Notes under the pieces: model-generated | The model's database searches: none | The model's input: only the letters and a program-made list of their open reading frames with translations | What the model was told of the DNA's origin: nothing | Position numbers and translations under genes: made by a program | In this document: positions 6,331-13,862 of the stretch, in pieces | How the letters are laid out: every line of letters begins with the position of its first letter | Numbering within the stretch: the first letter of the stretch is position 1 | From: a virus | Virus record (IMG/VR): IMGVR_UViG_3300032053_000600 | Location: 1-21,888 of that record | DNA length: 21,888 nucleotides | Reading direction: 5' to 3' (one strand)

Positions 6331-6657
6331 TTGGCGAAGATCAAAAAAAGAAACTTTGATCCCGAACGCTCGTTTGTTAAAGAACTTCTGGAATTTGGCA
6401 AAGTAAACGAATCTACTTTGCAATTTATTCATAATCTTACGATTGAGGAACTTCTATCTGTTAAAATAGAATTAGCAGCAAAGGCGATAGGAAGGTGTTA
6501 TTACGGGTTTTCCATTTGGAATAGTATATTTAGTATTGTGGAGTCTGCTATTTATAGTAGCGCAACAAGGCTTTGTACTTCTCGAAAGGAAATAAAAGAA
6601 TTTTTAGGAGTTTCGGAGAGGCAATTAAACAACCTTGAAACGAGAATGAGAGAATGA
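6331..6657 (+). CDS. Hypothetical protein with a possible C-terminal helix-turn-helix
   Basis: This encodes 108 residues from a TTG start at 6331, preceded by AGAGG near 6320-6325. No in-frame ATG is available. An N-terminal region is followed by a helical segment containing L-T-I-E-E-L-L-S-V-K. The last 30 residues (S-R-K-E-I-K-E-F-L-G-V-S-E-R-Q-L-N-N-L) have the spacing of a helix-turn-helix, with G-V-S at the turn. It could be a small DNA-binding regulator. The family is not recognised, and the HTH call rests on pattern only. It sits directly upstream of the PIN-PhoH gene. Confidence 0.6.
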   Translation: MAKIKKRNFDPERSFVKELLEFGKVNESTLQFIHNLTIEELLSVKIELAAKAIGRCYYGFSIWNSIFSIVESAIYSSATRLCTSRKEIKEFLGVSERQLNNLETRMRE

Positions 6658-6661
6658 GTTA

Positions 6662-7993
6662 ATGACTAGCAAAAAGAAAATTTATGTAATTGATACAAAT
6701 GTATTTTTAACCGATCCAAATTCAATTGTACAATATTCAAAAGAAGACGATGTTGTCATTCCTTTTAAAGTGTTGGAAGAGGTTGACAATCATAAAAATC
6801 GTCAAGATTCTGTCGGTGTTAATGCACGTTGTTTTATTCGATTTTTAGACGAATTGAGAGGATTAGGCTCTCTTTACAAAGGTGTTTCGTTTGGGAATCA
6901 AGCAGGTCAGATTTTTATTCGTTTGTTTGATGCCGTATATTTGCCAGAAGGGTTTGACCGTTCGGACGCGGACAATCAAATTATTTCCGTTGCGATAAAA
7001 GAAAAACAAAATAGCGGTCAAAAGGTTGTTCTTGTTTCAAAAGATATTAATATGCGAGTTAAGTGTGATGCGCTTGATTTGAGATGTGATGAATTCTCGG
7101 AGAGCGGAGAAATAAAGAATATTTCTTATTTGTATTCTGGATATAAGGAATTAGAAATTGATGACGTGTTGATTGATAAATTTTATGAAGATGGCGACAT
7201 TGCTTCAAAATTAGGGAAAACAATTCTAAAGAACCTGTACCCAAATCAACTTCTTTTGCTTAGATCAAAATCTTCTGAGAAAAAAACAGCGTTGGCAAGG
7301 TTTATTTCAGATTCCAAACCTTTGGTTAATGTAGTTGATAGAACTGCGAATGAGGACTTTTTTGGTTTGGTTCCTAGAAATAAAGAACAAAAATTTGCCT
7401 TAGATCTTTTGACGGATACAAATATTTCTTTGGTAACGTTAACCGGAAAGTCTGGGTCTGGAAAAACCATATTGTCAATAGCTGCCGGGCTACATAGCGT
7501 TCTTAATAAAAAGATATATAAAAAAATTGTTGTTATTCGCCCAATTGTTACGTTGGGAAAGGATCTGGGGTATTTGCCAGGAACGGTTGAAGAGAAATTG
7601 TCACCATTTACTACTCCTATTATTGATAATTTAACTTTTCTTCTTGGAGGGGATAAAAGAACATTAGAAGGATATTTTGAGCAAGGAGTTATTGAAGTGG
7701 AAGCGATGCCGTATATTCGAGGAAGAAGTATTGCAAATAGTTTTATGCTGATAGACGAAGTTCAGAATATTTCGCTTCACGAAATTAAAACAATTTTGAC
7801 TCGCGCCGGGGAAGGAACAAAAATTGTTTTGACAGGGGATCTCAATCAAATTGACAATATTCACTTAACAGAAGTAACAAGTGGACTGACTTATGCGGTA
7901 GAGAAGTTTAAGAGCTATGAGATATCGGGACATATTTCCCTGGTAAAAGGAGAGCGCAGCGCCCTGGCAACGCTAGCGTCAGAAATATTGTAA
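6662..7993 (+). CDS. phoH: PIN-PhoH fusion (PhoH2-type) ATPase / RNase
   Basis: This 443-residue protein joins an N-terminal PIN ribonuclease domain to a C-terminal PhoH ATPase. PIN acidic residues are visible: D11 in V-I-D-T-N, E39/E40, D102/D104 in S-D-A-D-N-Q, and D128 in S-K-D. The PhoH part has Walker A GKSGSGKT at 262-269, I-R-P-I-V-T-L-G-K-D, and Walker B L-I-D-E (363-366), followed by V-Q-N. T-G-D-L-N-Q-I-D comes later, as in PhoH/RecD-like ATPases. The PIN-PhoH layout is that of PhoH2 proteins, for which RNA helicase and RNase activity have been reported in mycobacteria. PhoH genes are frequent in T4-like marine phages, where their role is still debated. The stop overlaps the next ATG (TAATG), implying translational coupling. 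Confidence 0.9.
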   Translation: MTSKKKIYVIDTNVFLTDPNSIVQYSKEDDVVIPFKVLEEVDNHKNRQDSVGVNARCFIRFLDELRGLGSLYKGVSFGNQAGQIFIRLFDAVYLPEGFDRSDADNQIISVAIKEKQNSGQKVVLVSKDINMRVKCDALDLRCDEFSESGEIKNISYLYSGYKELEIDDVLIDKFYEDGDIASKLGKTILKNLYPNQLLLLRSKSSEKKTALARFISDSKPLVNVVDRTANEDFFGLVPRNKEQKFALDLLTDTNISLVTLTGKSGSGKTILSIAAGLHSVLNKKIYKKIVVIRPIVTLGKDLGYLPGTVEEKLSPFTTPIIDNLTFLLGGDKRTLEGYFEQGVIEVEAMPYIRGRSIANSFMLIDEVQNISLHEIKTILTRAGEGTKIVLTGDLNQIDNIHLTEVTSGLTYAVEKFKSYEISGHISLVKGERSALATLASEIL

Positions 7994-8670
7994 TGGGAAT
8001 GTTTTCTAATAACTACGTGTCGGTAGATAATAAGAAAAGCGCAATTTTAGGTGGGAATATCCAACTTACGATTGAAGATGATGATTTTGCCGAGAAAATT
8101 GATTTTGTCGAGCAGGTGTTTAATAAAATTAAGAAATCTTTGCCGCCTCTTTTTTTAACACTTATTCATGGAATTAAAGTTGGGAAATATGATTTTCTAG
8201 GAGACGGAGTGGAATCTGTTTATCAATCTGGCGTTATTTATTTGAATAGTTTGCAAACTAACCCCAAAAATATTGCAAAAAATATTATTCACGAGATTGC
8301 TCATGCGGTCGAAGAGAAGAAATATAAAACAGTTTATGGGGATGAGGAGCTGAAAGAAGAATTTTTAGCGAAGAAAGAACGGTTATACTACACGCTAGGC
8401 CAGATGTATCCCAACCGCCTTCCAGATAGAGAATCTTTTCTTTCAATTAACGCAAATAAGTCTTCGGATCAATTTTTGTTAAACGTTGTGGGATATGACA
8501 AATTAAAGACAATTATTGATGGATTGTTTGTTTCTCCTTATGCCACATATTCTTTACGAGAGTATTTTGCAAGAGGTTTTGAGGACTTCTTTTTAACCAG
8601 CGAAAAAAGAAAATTCTTGCAACAAACCTGCCCCATGTTATACTTCAAAGTAGAATCCGTTTGTTTTTAG
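7993..8670 (+). CDS. HExxH zinc-metallopeptidase-like protein
   Basis: This encodes 225 residues. HEIAH at 100-104 is a zinc-binding HExxH helix, preceded by an I-Y-L-N strand typical of such peptidases. A second helix, S-L-R-E-Y-F-A-R-G-F-E-D-F-F (187-200), offers E190 or E197 as the third ligand, as in gluzincins that carry an E-x-F-A motif. No signal peptide or membrane helix is seen, so it probably acts in the cytoplasm or within the virion. The substrate is unknown. Translation is coupled to PIN-PhoH by the TAATG overlap. It is distinct from the HELVH domain at the start of the polyprotein. Confidence 0.65.
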   Translation: MGMFSNNYVSVDNKKSAILGGNIQLTIEDDDFAEKIDFVEQVFNKIKKSLPPLFLTLIHGIKVGKYDFLGDGVESVYQSGVIYLNSLQTNPKNIAKNIIHEIAHAVEEKKYKTVYGDEELKEEFLAKKERLYYTLGQMYPNRLPDRESFLSINANKSSDQFLLNVVGYDKLKTIIDGLFVSPYATYSLREYFARGFEDFFLTSEKRKFLQQTCPMLYFKVESVCF

Positions 8671-8685
8671 AAACTTAGGTGTTCT

Positions 8686-9456
8686 ATGGCAAATAAAATT
8701 TCATTTACAAAATATTCAATGTATCAGTCTTGTCCTTGGAGCTATAAATTAGTTTATGTTGATAGGGTCGGGATAAGAAAGAAGAATTTGCATCTTTCTT
8801 TTGGGTCGGCGATTCATGAATCTGCTGAAAAAAAGGTGCTAAACGAGTCGATTAACGAAGTTGAGGTCTTTTTAAAACGGTACGATTTCGAAATTGACGG
8901 CTATTCCGAAAACGAACGAAAAGACATTACTCCCGGCGAAATTGCAGATTTCCGCCATCAGGGGATTGAATTGGCGCCACTAATTGTTCCAGCGGTTAAA
9001 GCGAGATTCGGGAATAAGATTATTGGGGTTGAAAAGGAAATTCTTGCTCCAATTGAAGGGCAAAACCTCTTGTTTGAGGGCTTTGCAGATTTAATTCTGG
9101 ATAATGCAGGACGCATTGTGATAATAGACTACAAGACGGCTACAAAGATATGGGGGGCAGAGAAAAGAAGCGATAAAACATTAAAAGATCAATTATGTTT
9201 TTATAAACATTTTTGGTCAGTGCAGAACAAAATTGACGAAAGTTTGATTGATTCCTGTTTTATCATTCTAGCGCGAGAAGCAGAAGAAAAAGAAAAAATT
9301 GAAGTGATTCAAGAAGATATTTCTCCTGAAGATATAAAAAATTCTTTAATTCGGTTAAATTTTGTGATAAAGAATATAAATAAGAAATTGTTTTATAAAA
9401 GCTGGGAAGGTTGTAAATTTTGTCAATTCAACCATACCAAACATTGTCGACCGTAA
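8686..9456 (+). CDS. PD-(D/E)XK nuclease with Fe-S-type cysteines (Cas4/AddB-like)
   Basis: This encodes 256 residues. The start K-I-S-F-T-K-Y-S-M-Y-Q-S-C-P resembles the first helix of the RecB/Cas4-type PDDEXK_1 family. D135 (G-F-A-D-L-I) and D148-Y-K150 (V-I-I-D-Y-K-T-A) are the expected metal-binding and catalytic residues. C16 together with C243, C246 and C254 at the C-terminus gives the four-cysteine pattern that holds a 4Fe-4S cluster in Cas4 and AddB. It is a likely exonuclease in phage replication, recombination or host DNA degradation. No cas1/cas2 or repeat array is present, so CRISPR adaptation is not implied. Confidence 0.8.
   Translation: MANKISFTKYSMYQSCPWSYKLVYVDRVGIRKKNLHLSFGSAIHESAEKKVLNESINEVEVFLKRYDFEIDGYSENERKDITPGEIADFRHQGIELAPLIVPAVKARFGNKIIGVEKEILAPIEGQNLLFEGFADLILDNAGRIVIIDYKTATKIWGAEKRSDKTLKDQLCFYKHFWSVQNKIDESLIDSCFIILAREAEEKEKIEVIQEDISPEDIKNSLIRLNFVIKNINKKLFYKSWEGCKFCQFNHTKHCRP
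9375..9382 (+). promoter_or_regulatory. Candidate late-type promoter (TATAAATA)
   Basis: This is a perfect match to the T4 late -10 octamer, near the end of the nuclease gene and 100 bases before the first glycosyltransferase ATG. Identical octamers also occur inside genes at 4562, 10993 and 18465. That is about the number expected by chance in AT-rich DNA, so this one is favoured only by its position. Confidence 0.25.
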
Positions 9457-9482
9457 TAGTTTTACGAAAGGAATCTTAGTGA

Positions 9483-10748
9483 ATGACTAAAAAGAAGATT
9501 TTTACTATTTCTGACTCTCCGTTAGCACCTTCTGGGGTAGGAATTCAGGCAAGAAATTTTATTGAAGGGCTGTTGAAAACCGGTAGGTATACCGTTTCAA
9601 GCTTCGCTGGTGCGATACGTCATCCGAATTATCAGCCAATTAAGACAGAAGAATATGAGGATGATTGGGTTATTTATCCTGTAAATGATTTTGGAGATCC
9701 GCAGCAGGTTCGTTCGATATTGATGATGGAAAAGCCAGATCTTTTGTGGTTTATGACAGATCCAAGATTTTATGTTTGGCTGTGGGATATTGCTCCTGAA
9801 ATTAGGGAGCGCATTCCAATGGTGTATTATTCAGTTTGGGACAACTATCCATACCCAGTGTTTAATCGAAAATTTTATAATAGTACCGATATTCTTGTTT
9901 CAATGTCGGAAGTAACCAAAGATATTCATTCTATTGTTTCTCCTTCTGTTGAACAGTTTCATATTCCGCTATCAGTTGATACTGGGTTGTTTGTTAAGGC
10001 GACTGCGGAAGAAGATTTGGTCACGCTTAAGGCGGAAAGAGATAAAATAACCCAAGGGAAAGATAAGGTTGTATTTTTTTGGAACAATCGGAACGCCAGA
10101 CGTAAGCAAGGGGCAACGCTCATTCTGTGGTTTAAAAATCTTTTGGAAAAGATTGGAAAAGATAAAGCAGTTTTACTGTTGCATACGAATCCAAAGGATC
10201 AGTTTGGTTCGGATCTTGAGGCTTTGATTAGTTATTATAATCTTGACGATGGAAGCGTTGTTTTCCACATTGAACAAATGCCACAAGCTTCGATGCCGGT
10301 TCTTTATAATATGTGTGATTGTACGATAAATATTTCTGATGCCGAGGGCGTTGGAATGTCGACAATTGAAAGTATGTCGTGCAGTCGGCCAATTATAACG
10401 ACTTTAACTGGCGGATTACAGGAGCAAGTTAAAGACGGAGATATTCAATGTGGTATCGGTATCCCAGTTGCGACTAAGACTTTGACAGGTACTCAGGAAA
10501 TTCCATTTATTTTTGAGGATCGCATTTCAGAAGAGGGTTTTCAAAAGGCAATGATTCAAATGATTGAGATGTCGAAGGAAGAGAGAGAGAAGATGGGCGA
10601 CAATGGAAGAAATTATGTTTTGAAAAAGTACGCTCTTGATATTTATCAAAAAGAGTGGATTAAAACCATTGACGCTGTTTGTGAAAAATACGGTTCTTGG
10701 TCTACAAGACAATATTATAAAAACTGGACGTTTGAGGAGATTAAATAA
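9483..10748 (+). CDS. GT-B glycosyltransferase, GT4-like (1)
   Basis: This encodes 421 residues with AAAGGA at 9467-9472. The N-terminal half has the glycine loop S-P-L-A-P-S-G-V-G-I-Q-A-R (12-24), and the C-terminal half has E288-G-V-G-M-S-T-I-E296, the E-x7-E motif of retaining GT-B glycosyltransferases such as GT4. This is followed by S-R-P-I-I-T and G-G-L-Q-E, as in nucleotide-sugar binding sites. It probably transfers a sugar from an activated donor. The acceptor could be phage DNA bases, a virion protein or the host surface, and nothing in the sequence decides. It is the first of two related, adjacent glycosyltransferases. Confidence 0.85.
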   Translation: MTKKKIFTISDSPLAPSGVGIQARNFIEGLLKTGRYTVSSFAGAIRHPNYQPIKTEEYEDDWVIYPVNDFGDPQQVRSILMMEKPDLLWFMTDPRFYVWLWDIAPEIRERIPMVYYSVWDNYPYPVFNRKFYNSTDILVSMSEVTKDIHSIVSPSVEQFHIPLSVDTGLFVKATAEEDLVTLKAERDKITQGKDKVVFFWNNRNARRKQGATLILWFKNLLEKIGKDKAVLLLHTNPKDQFGSDLEALISYYNLDDGSVVFHIEQMPQASMPVLYNMCDCTINISDAEGVGMSTIESMSCSRPIITTLTGGLQEQVKDGDIQCGIGIPVATKTLTGTQEIPFIFEDRISEEGFQKAMIQMIEMSKEEREKMGDNGRNYVLKKYALDIYQKEWIKTIDAVCEKYGSWSTRQYYKNWTFEEIK

Positions 10749-10750
10749 TA

Positions 10751-11950
10751 ATGGAAAAAATTAAAGTTCTTGTTAAAGGCCCAATTCTTACTTTGTCTGG
10801 GTATGGTGAGCACGCACGTTTCATTATGCGATCTTTAAAGAGAAGAGAAGATATTTTTGATATTTACGCCATTACGACTCCATGGGGTCAATGTCGATGG
10901 CTGTCTGAACCTGATGAAGAGCGCGCATGGTTTGATTCCACCTTTAAAAAGACAATGGAATATATGGGAAAGAAGGGGATGTTTGATCTTTTTATAAATA
11001 ACGTAATCCCACCGGAGTTTGAAACTCTGGCGCCAATTAATATTGGAGTAACTTCAGGTATTGAAACAAATATTGCCCCGCCTCGATGGAATCAATCCTG
11101 TAATAAGATGGACAAGATTATTGTTGAATCGGAACATGCAAAGAATTCTTTGCAATCTAACTCCCCAATTGATATTGTTTCTTTTCCAGCAAAACAGGTG
11201 TCTCCTGTTGGGATTGATATTAACCTTGAACCAGACTTTAATTTTCTTGTCATGGCTCAGGCAATTTCCCGCAAGAATGTTGATACGGTTATTGCAGCTT
11301 TTTTAAACGAATTTCGAAATGAAAATGTTGGTCTTGTTTTGAAACTAAGCGCTGCAACAGATTCTTTGTTGCAGAAAGAACGATTGATGGCGAACTTGAC
11401 ATCAATGTCAAATCGCGCAAATCCTCGTTCTTGCAAGGTTTATTTGATTTATGGGTATTTATCAGATGCGGAATTGGCAGGGGTTTTCACACATCCGAAG
11501 GTTAAGGCATTTGTTACCGCGACAAAAGGCGAAGCGTTTTATCTTCCAATGTTTGACGCGGTTTGTAACGGTCTTCCGGTGATTGCTCCGCCCTGGTCTG
11601 GGTATGTGGACTACATGACAATGCCCGTTGAAAAAAACGGAAAGATGAAGAACAAGTTTATGGGAGCAAAGATTGACTATGTTTTAGATAAGATTCGTCA
11701 AGAGGACATTTGGCAGGGTGTTTATGAGAAGGATCAGATTTGGGCGTATTGTACGGTTGATGCGGTGAAAATTAAAATGCGCGAGGTATATAAAAATTAC
11801 TCCGTTTATAAGTCTCAAGCGGAACATCTTCAAGCGCATGTACTAAAAGAATTTCCAGTTGAGCGTCAATATGCGGAATTTGTTGAATCCGTTTTAAATG
11901 CAATGCCATCAAGAATGGAGAACTCCAATGCAAACAACGAAGTTAAGTAA
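10751..11950 (+). CDS. GT-B glycosyltransferase, GT4-like (2)
   Basis: This encodes 399 residues, starting two bases after the previous stop. The N-terminal loop L-T-L-S-G-Y-G-E-H-A-R parallels the S-G-x-G-x-x-A-R loop of the preceding enzyme, so the two are likely ancient paralogs. The C-terminal donor-site motif reads K-G-E261-A-F-Y-L-P-M-F-D269, with aspartate where the second glutamate of E-x7-E is usual. It is followed by G-L-P-V-I-A-P and W-S-G-Y. The change may be tolerated or may alter activity. It could work in sequence with the upstream enzyme, or form a heteromer with it. Confidence 0.8.
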   Translation: MEKIKVLVKGPILTLSGYGEHARFIMRSLKRREDIFDIYAITTPWGQCRWLSEPDEERAWFDSTFKKTMEYMGKKGMFDLFINNVIPPEFETLAPINIGVTSGIETNIAPPRWNQSCNKMDKIIVESEHAKNSLQSNSPIDIVSFPAKQVSPVGIDINLEPDFNFLVMAQAISRKNVDTVIAAFLNEFRNENVGLVLKLSAATDSLLQKERLMANLTSMSNRANPRSCKVYLIYGYLSDAELAGVFTHPKVKAFVTATKGEAFYLPMFDAVCNGLPVIAPPWSGYVDYMTMPVEKNGKMKNKFMGAKIDYVLDKIRQEDIWQGVYEKDQIWAYCTVDAVKIKMREVYKNYSVYKSQAEHLQAHVLKEFPVERQYAEFVESVLNAMPSRMENSNANNEVK

Positions 11951-12149
11951 ACAAGCGATTATGGTTCTTGCGGTTGTTCTTCAAAAAGCAATCATTGAAC
12001 AAGCGTCCGTTGTTGACTTGTTGGGTCAATTAAAGTTTGTAACTCGGAACGGGGAATTAGAGGTTTCTAATCCTCCAACAAAGATCACAATTTCGGGAGC
12101 GGATTTGCAAGAGGCAAGAGACGAACTCAATGAGGAAGAAAAAGAGTAA
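11928..12149 (+). CDS. Short hypothetical protein
   Basis: I place the start at the ATG at 11928, because GGAG at 11917-11920 is correctly spaced. The in-frame ATG at 11898 has no such site and lengthens the overlap with the glycosyltransferase gene. The 73-residue product has a hydrophobic helix (I-M-V-L-A-V-V-L-Q-K-A-I-I) that looks amphipathic rather than transmembrane, a middle part with short strands, and an acidic tail (D-E-L-N-E-E-E-K-E). It overlaps the glycosyltransferase gene by 23 bases. Family and function are not recognised. Confidence 0.6.
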   Translation: MQTTKLSKQAIMVLAVVLQKAIIEQASVVDLLGQLKFVTRNGELEVSNPPTKITISGADLQEARDELNEEEKE

Positions 12150-12150
12150 T

Positions 12151-12393
12151 ATGCCCAACTATTTATACAAATGTCCATACTGCGATCGGAAGGAAGAAAA
12201 AAACTTTTCTATTGAGAATCATCCTTCTGCTATTTCATGTTCTTGCGGAGAAATTATGGCCCGCCAATTCACGTTTTCAATTGTCAGCGCAGCGAATGAT
12301 TCTCTTGAAAACAAGGTTAAAAGTGGTATTAAGCAGGTTCGTGAGCAGTTGGAACAACAAAGAGAAGAAACAAGATTAAACGAGGTAAAGTAA
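12151..12393 (+). CDS. FmdB-like zinc-ribbon protein
   Basis: The ATG at 12151 is preferred over 12130, because M-P-N-Y-L-Y-K-C is the usual FmdB-type start and it follows the previous stop (12147-12149) directly. The 80-residue protein has C8-P-Y-C11 and, further on, S-C-S-C-G, giving four cysteines for one zinc. The C-terminal half is charged and helical (Q-L-E-Q-Q-R-E-E-T). Small FmdB-like zinc ribbons are common in phages and bacteria. They are thought to bind nucleic acid or protein partners, but no specific role is established here. Confidence 0.7.
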   Translation: MPNYLYKCPYCDRKEEKNFSIENHPSAISCSCGEIMARQFTFSIVSAANDSLENKVKSGIKQVREQLEQQREETRLNEVK

Positions 12394-12870
12394 ATGTATA
12401 TTAGTATTTCTACTTTAATTGGATTTTTCGTTGTTTTGATTGTTCTCGTATTGTTTGCGATTGCAGGATTTTATATTTCTTATTTGTTGAAAAGGCAGTG
12501 GTATTTTTCGTCAAATGTGTTTGAACTTTTGCGAGGATTGAAAACATATTTAACACATCTTGAACAGATGGCTTCGTTAACACTCTATGCCGGAGATCAA
12601 ACTTTGATGGCAATAGTAAAACATACGAGGCAAATGGAAGAAGAAGTTAGATTTTTTATGACAGGGTTTACTGTATATTCTGAACAAGAATTGAAAGATG
12701 TTTATGATGAGCAACTGAAAACAAAGCTAGTAGAAGATGCAGAAAAAGAGGCGGCGGAGGGTCAAGAAGAAGACCCAAATAAGCCAAAGACGGTTTTAAA
12801 TGTAACGTCCATAACTCCGCCGGGAACAGGAGCCCCGCAACTTATTGCCCAGGAAGAAAAAAAGATCTAA
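12394..12870 (+). CDS. One-pass membrane protein
   Basis: This 158-residue protein starts at the ATG directly after the zinc-ribbon stop. Residues 4-31 form one long hydrophobic helix (F-F-V-V-L-I-V-L-V-L-F-A-I-A-G), followed by L-L-K-R. By the positive-inside rule this places the C-terminal part in the cytoplasm. A helical region (about 45-90, with L-K-T-Y-L-T-H-L-E-Q-M) and a Glu/Pro-rich tail follow. It may interact with the host inner membrane during infection. No family is recognised. Confidence 0.6.
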   Translation: MYISISTLIGFFVVLIVLVLFAIAGFYISYLLKRQWYFSSNVFELLRGLKTYLTHLEQMASLTLYAGDQTLMAIVKHTRQMEEEVRFFMTGFTVYSEQELKDVYDEQLKTKLVEDAEKEAAEGQEEDPNKPKTVLNVTSITPPGTGAPQLIAQEEKKI

Positions 12871-13537
12871 CGATTATTTTACTTCAGACACCCAGAACGC
12901 CATACTTGAATATGTCTCTGAAACGAATCACCGCAGGAGAGACATAATTTACGAAACGTACATCTATCCTGTATTTTGTGAAATGGTAGAAAAGATCGTT
13001 TTTACTTTTCATTATAATAATATTCCAGATGTTGACACTTTAAAAGTTGAATGCCAAGCCTTTTTGGTTACAGTTCTAGACAAATATAAGCCAACAAAAG
13101 GTTCTGCATTTTCTTATTTTAGTGTTATAACAAAGAATTGGTTTTTATGTAAATCAAAAAAGATTGCATCTAGAAAGGAAGTGCCATTTGAAGGGCAATT
13201 AAAAACTATGAATACTGAGACAATTGGTTGTAGCGAGGACTGTTATGATCAGGATCGTGAAAGAAAAGAGTTTTGGAATTCTTTAAATAAAGAAGTAATG
13301 AGATGGGTTAAGTTGTCGAATTTAAACGAGAATGAAGAAAAAGTAATTTATGCAATTAAGGTTTTGCTTGACAACGTAGACAACCTAGAAATTATTACGC
13401 GAAAGAGTGTTTATTTGTATCTTCGGGAAATTACTGACCTTCCAACAAAGAAAATTGTTATTGTTTTGGCAAAGTTGCATAAGAAATATAACAACTTTCG
13501 TCAAGATTGGAACAGTGGAAACTATTTAAATCGCTAA
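12845..13537 (+). CDS. gp55: gp55-like late sigma factor (putative)
   Basis: This gene of about 230 codons has an apparent TTG start at 12845, overlapping the membrane-protein gene by 26 bases. The N-terminus is basic (P-R-K-K-K-R-S). The segment F-L-V-T-V-L-D-K-Y-K-P, then K-G-S-A-F-S-Y-F-S-V-I-T-K-N-W-F, has the layout of sigma region 2 in T4 gp55, where a D-K/F-D-x-x-K, A-F/A-Y and I-T-x-x-x-F pattern contacts RNA polymerase core and the melted promoter. T4 gp55 is shorter (about 185 residues), and here the C-terminal half is longer. It sits just before the baseplate genes. Confidence is moderate because identity to T4 gp55 is low by eye. Confidence 0.6.
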   Translation: MPRKKKRSNDYFTSDTQNAILEYVSETNHRRRDIIYETYIYPVFCEMVEKIVFTFHYNNIPDVDTLKVECQAFLVTVLDKYKPTKGSAFSYFSVITKNWFLCKSKKIASRKEVPFEGQLKTMNTETIGCSEDCYDQDRERKEFWNSLNKEVMRWVKLSNLNENEEKVIYAIKVLLDNVDNLEIITRKSVYLYLREITDLPTKKIVIVLAKLHKKYNNFRQDWNSGNYLNR

Positions 13538-13544
13538 TTATAAT

Positions 13545-13862
13545 ATGAAAAAGAACATATTAGAGAAATTGGTTAGAAGCATCGAAGAAGATCGGTCAAC
13601 GGTGATGGATTTAATTGCGGATTTGAAAGCCAAACTGTTGACTGGAAAATCCACATATGAGCAGGCTGGAGACGTTATGGCGAAGTTTATGCTGGCGTCT
13701 ACCAGAAATAACGAACAACTAACACAGGTTTATGCAGCAATTGTTAAGGCAGAGCCAAAAGATAAAAACACTGAAGAGGTTAGCGAAGCAGACCTAGAGA
13801 AGATTTTTGATCATATTCAAGAAGAAAAGGTTGCCGCGAAAGAAAAGGAAAAAAAGAACTAA
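13545..13862 (+). CDS. Small charged hypothetical protein downstream of the sigma factor
   Basis: This encodes 105 residues, starting at an ATG seven bases after the sigma-factor gene. A helical N-terminal half (I-L-E-K-L-V-R-S-I-E-E-D, then M-D-L-I-A-D-L-K-A-K-L-L) leads to an acidic/lysine-rich tail (E-E-V-S-E-A-D-L-E-K-I-F-D-H-I). T4 gp33, the late co-activator that works with gp55, has a similar size (about 112 residues) and is mostly helical, so this could be its functional counterpart. Sequence similarity is not evident, and position is the only argument. Confidence 0.55.
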   Translation: MKKNILEKLVRSIEEDRSTVMDLIADLKAKLLTGKSTYEQAGDVMAKFMLASTRNNEQLTQVYAAIVKAEPKDKNTEEVSEADLEKIFDHIQEEKVAAKEKEKKN

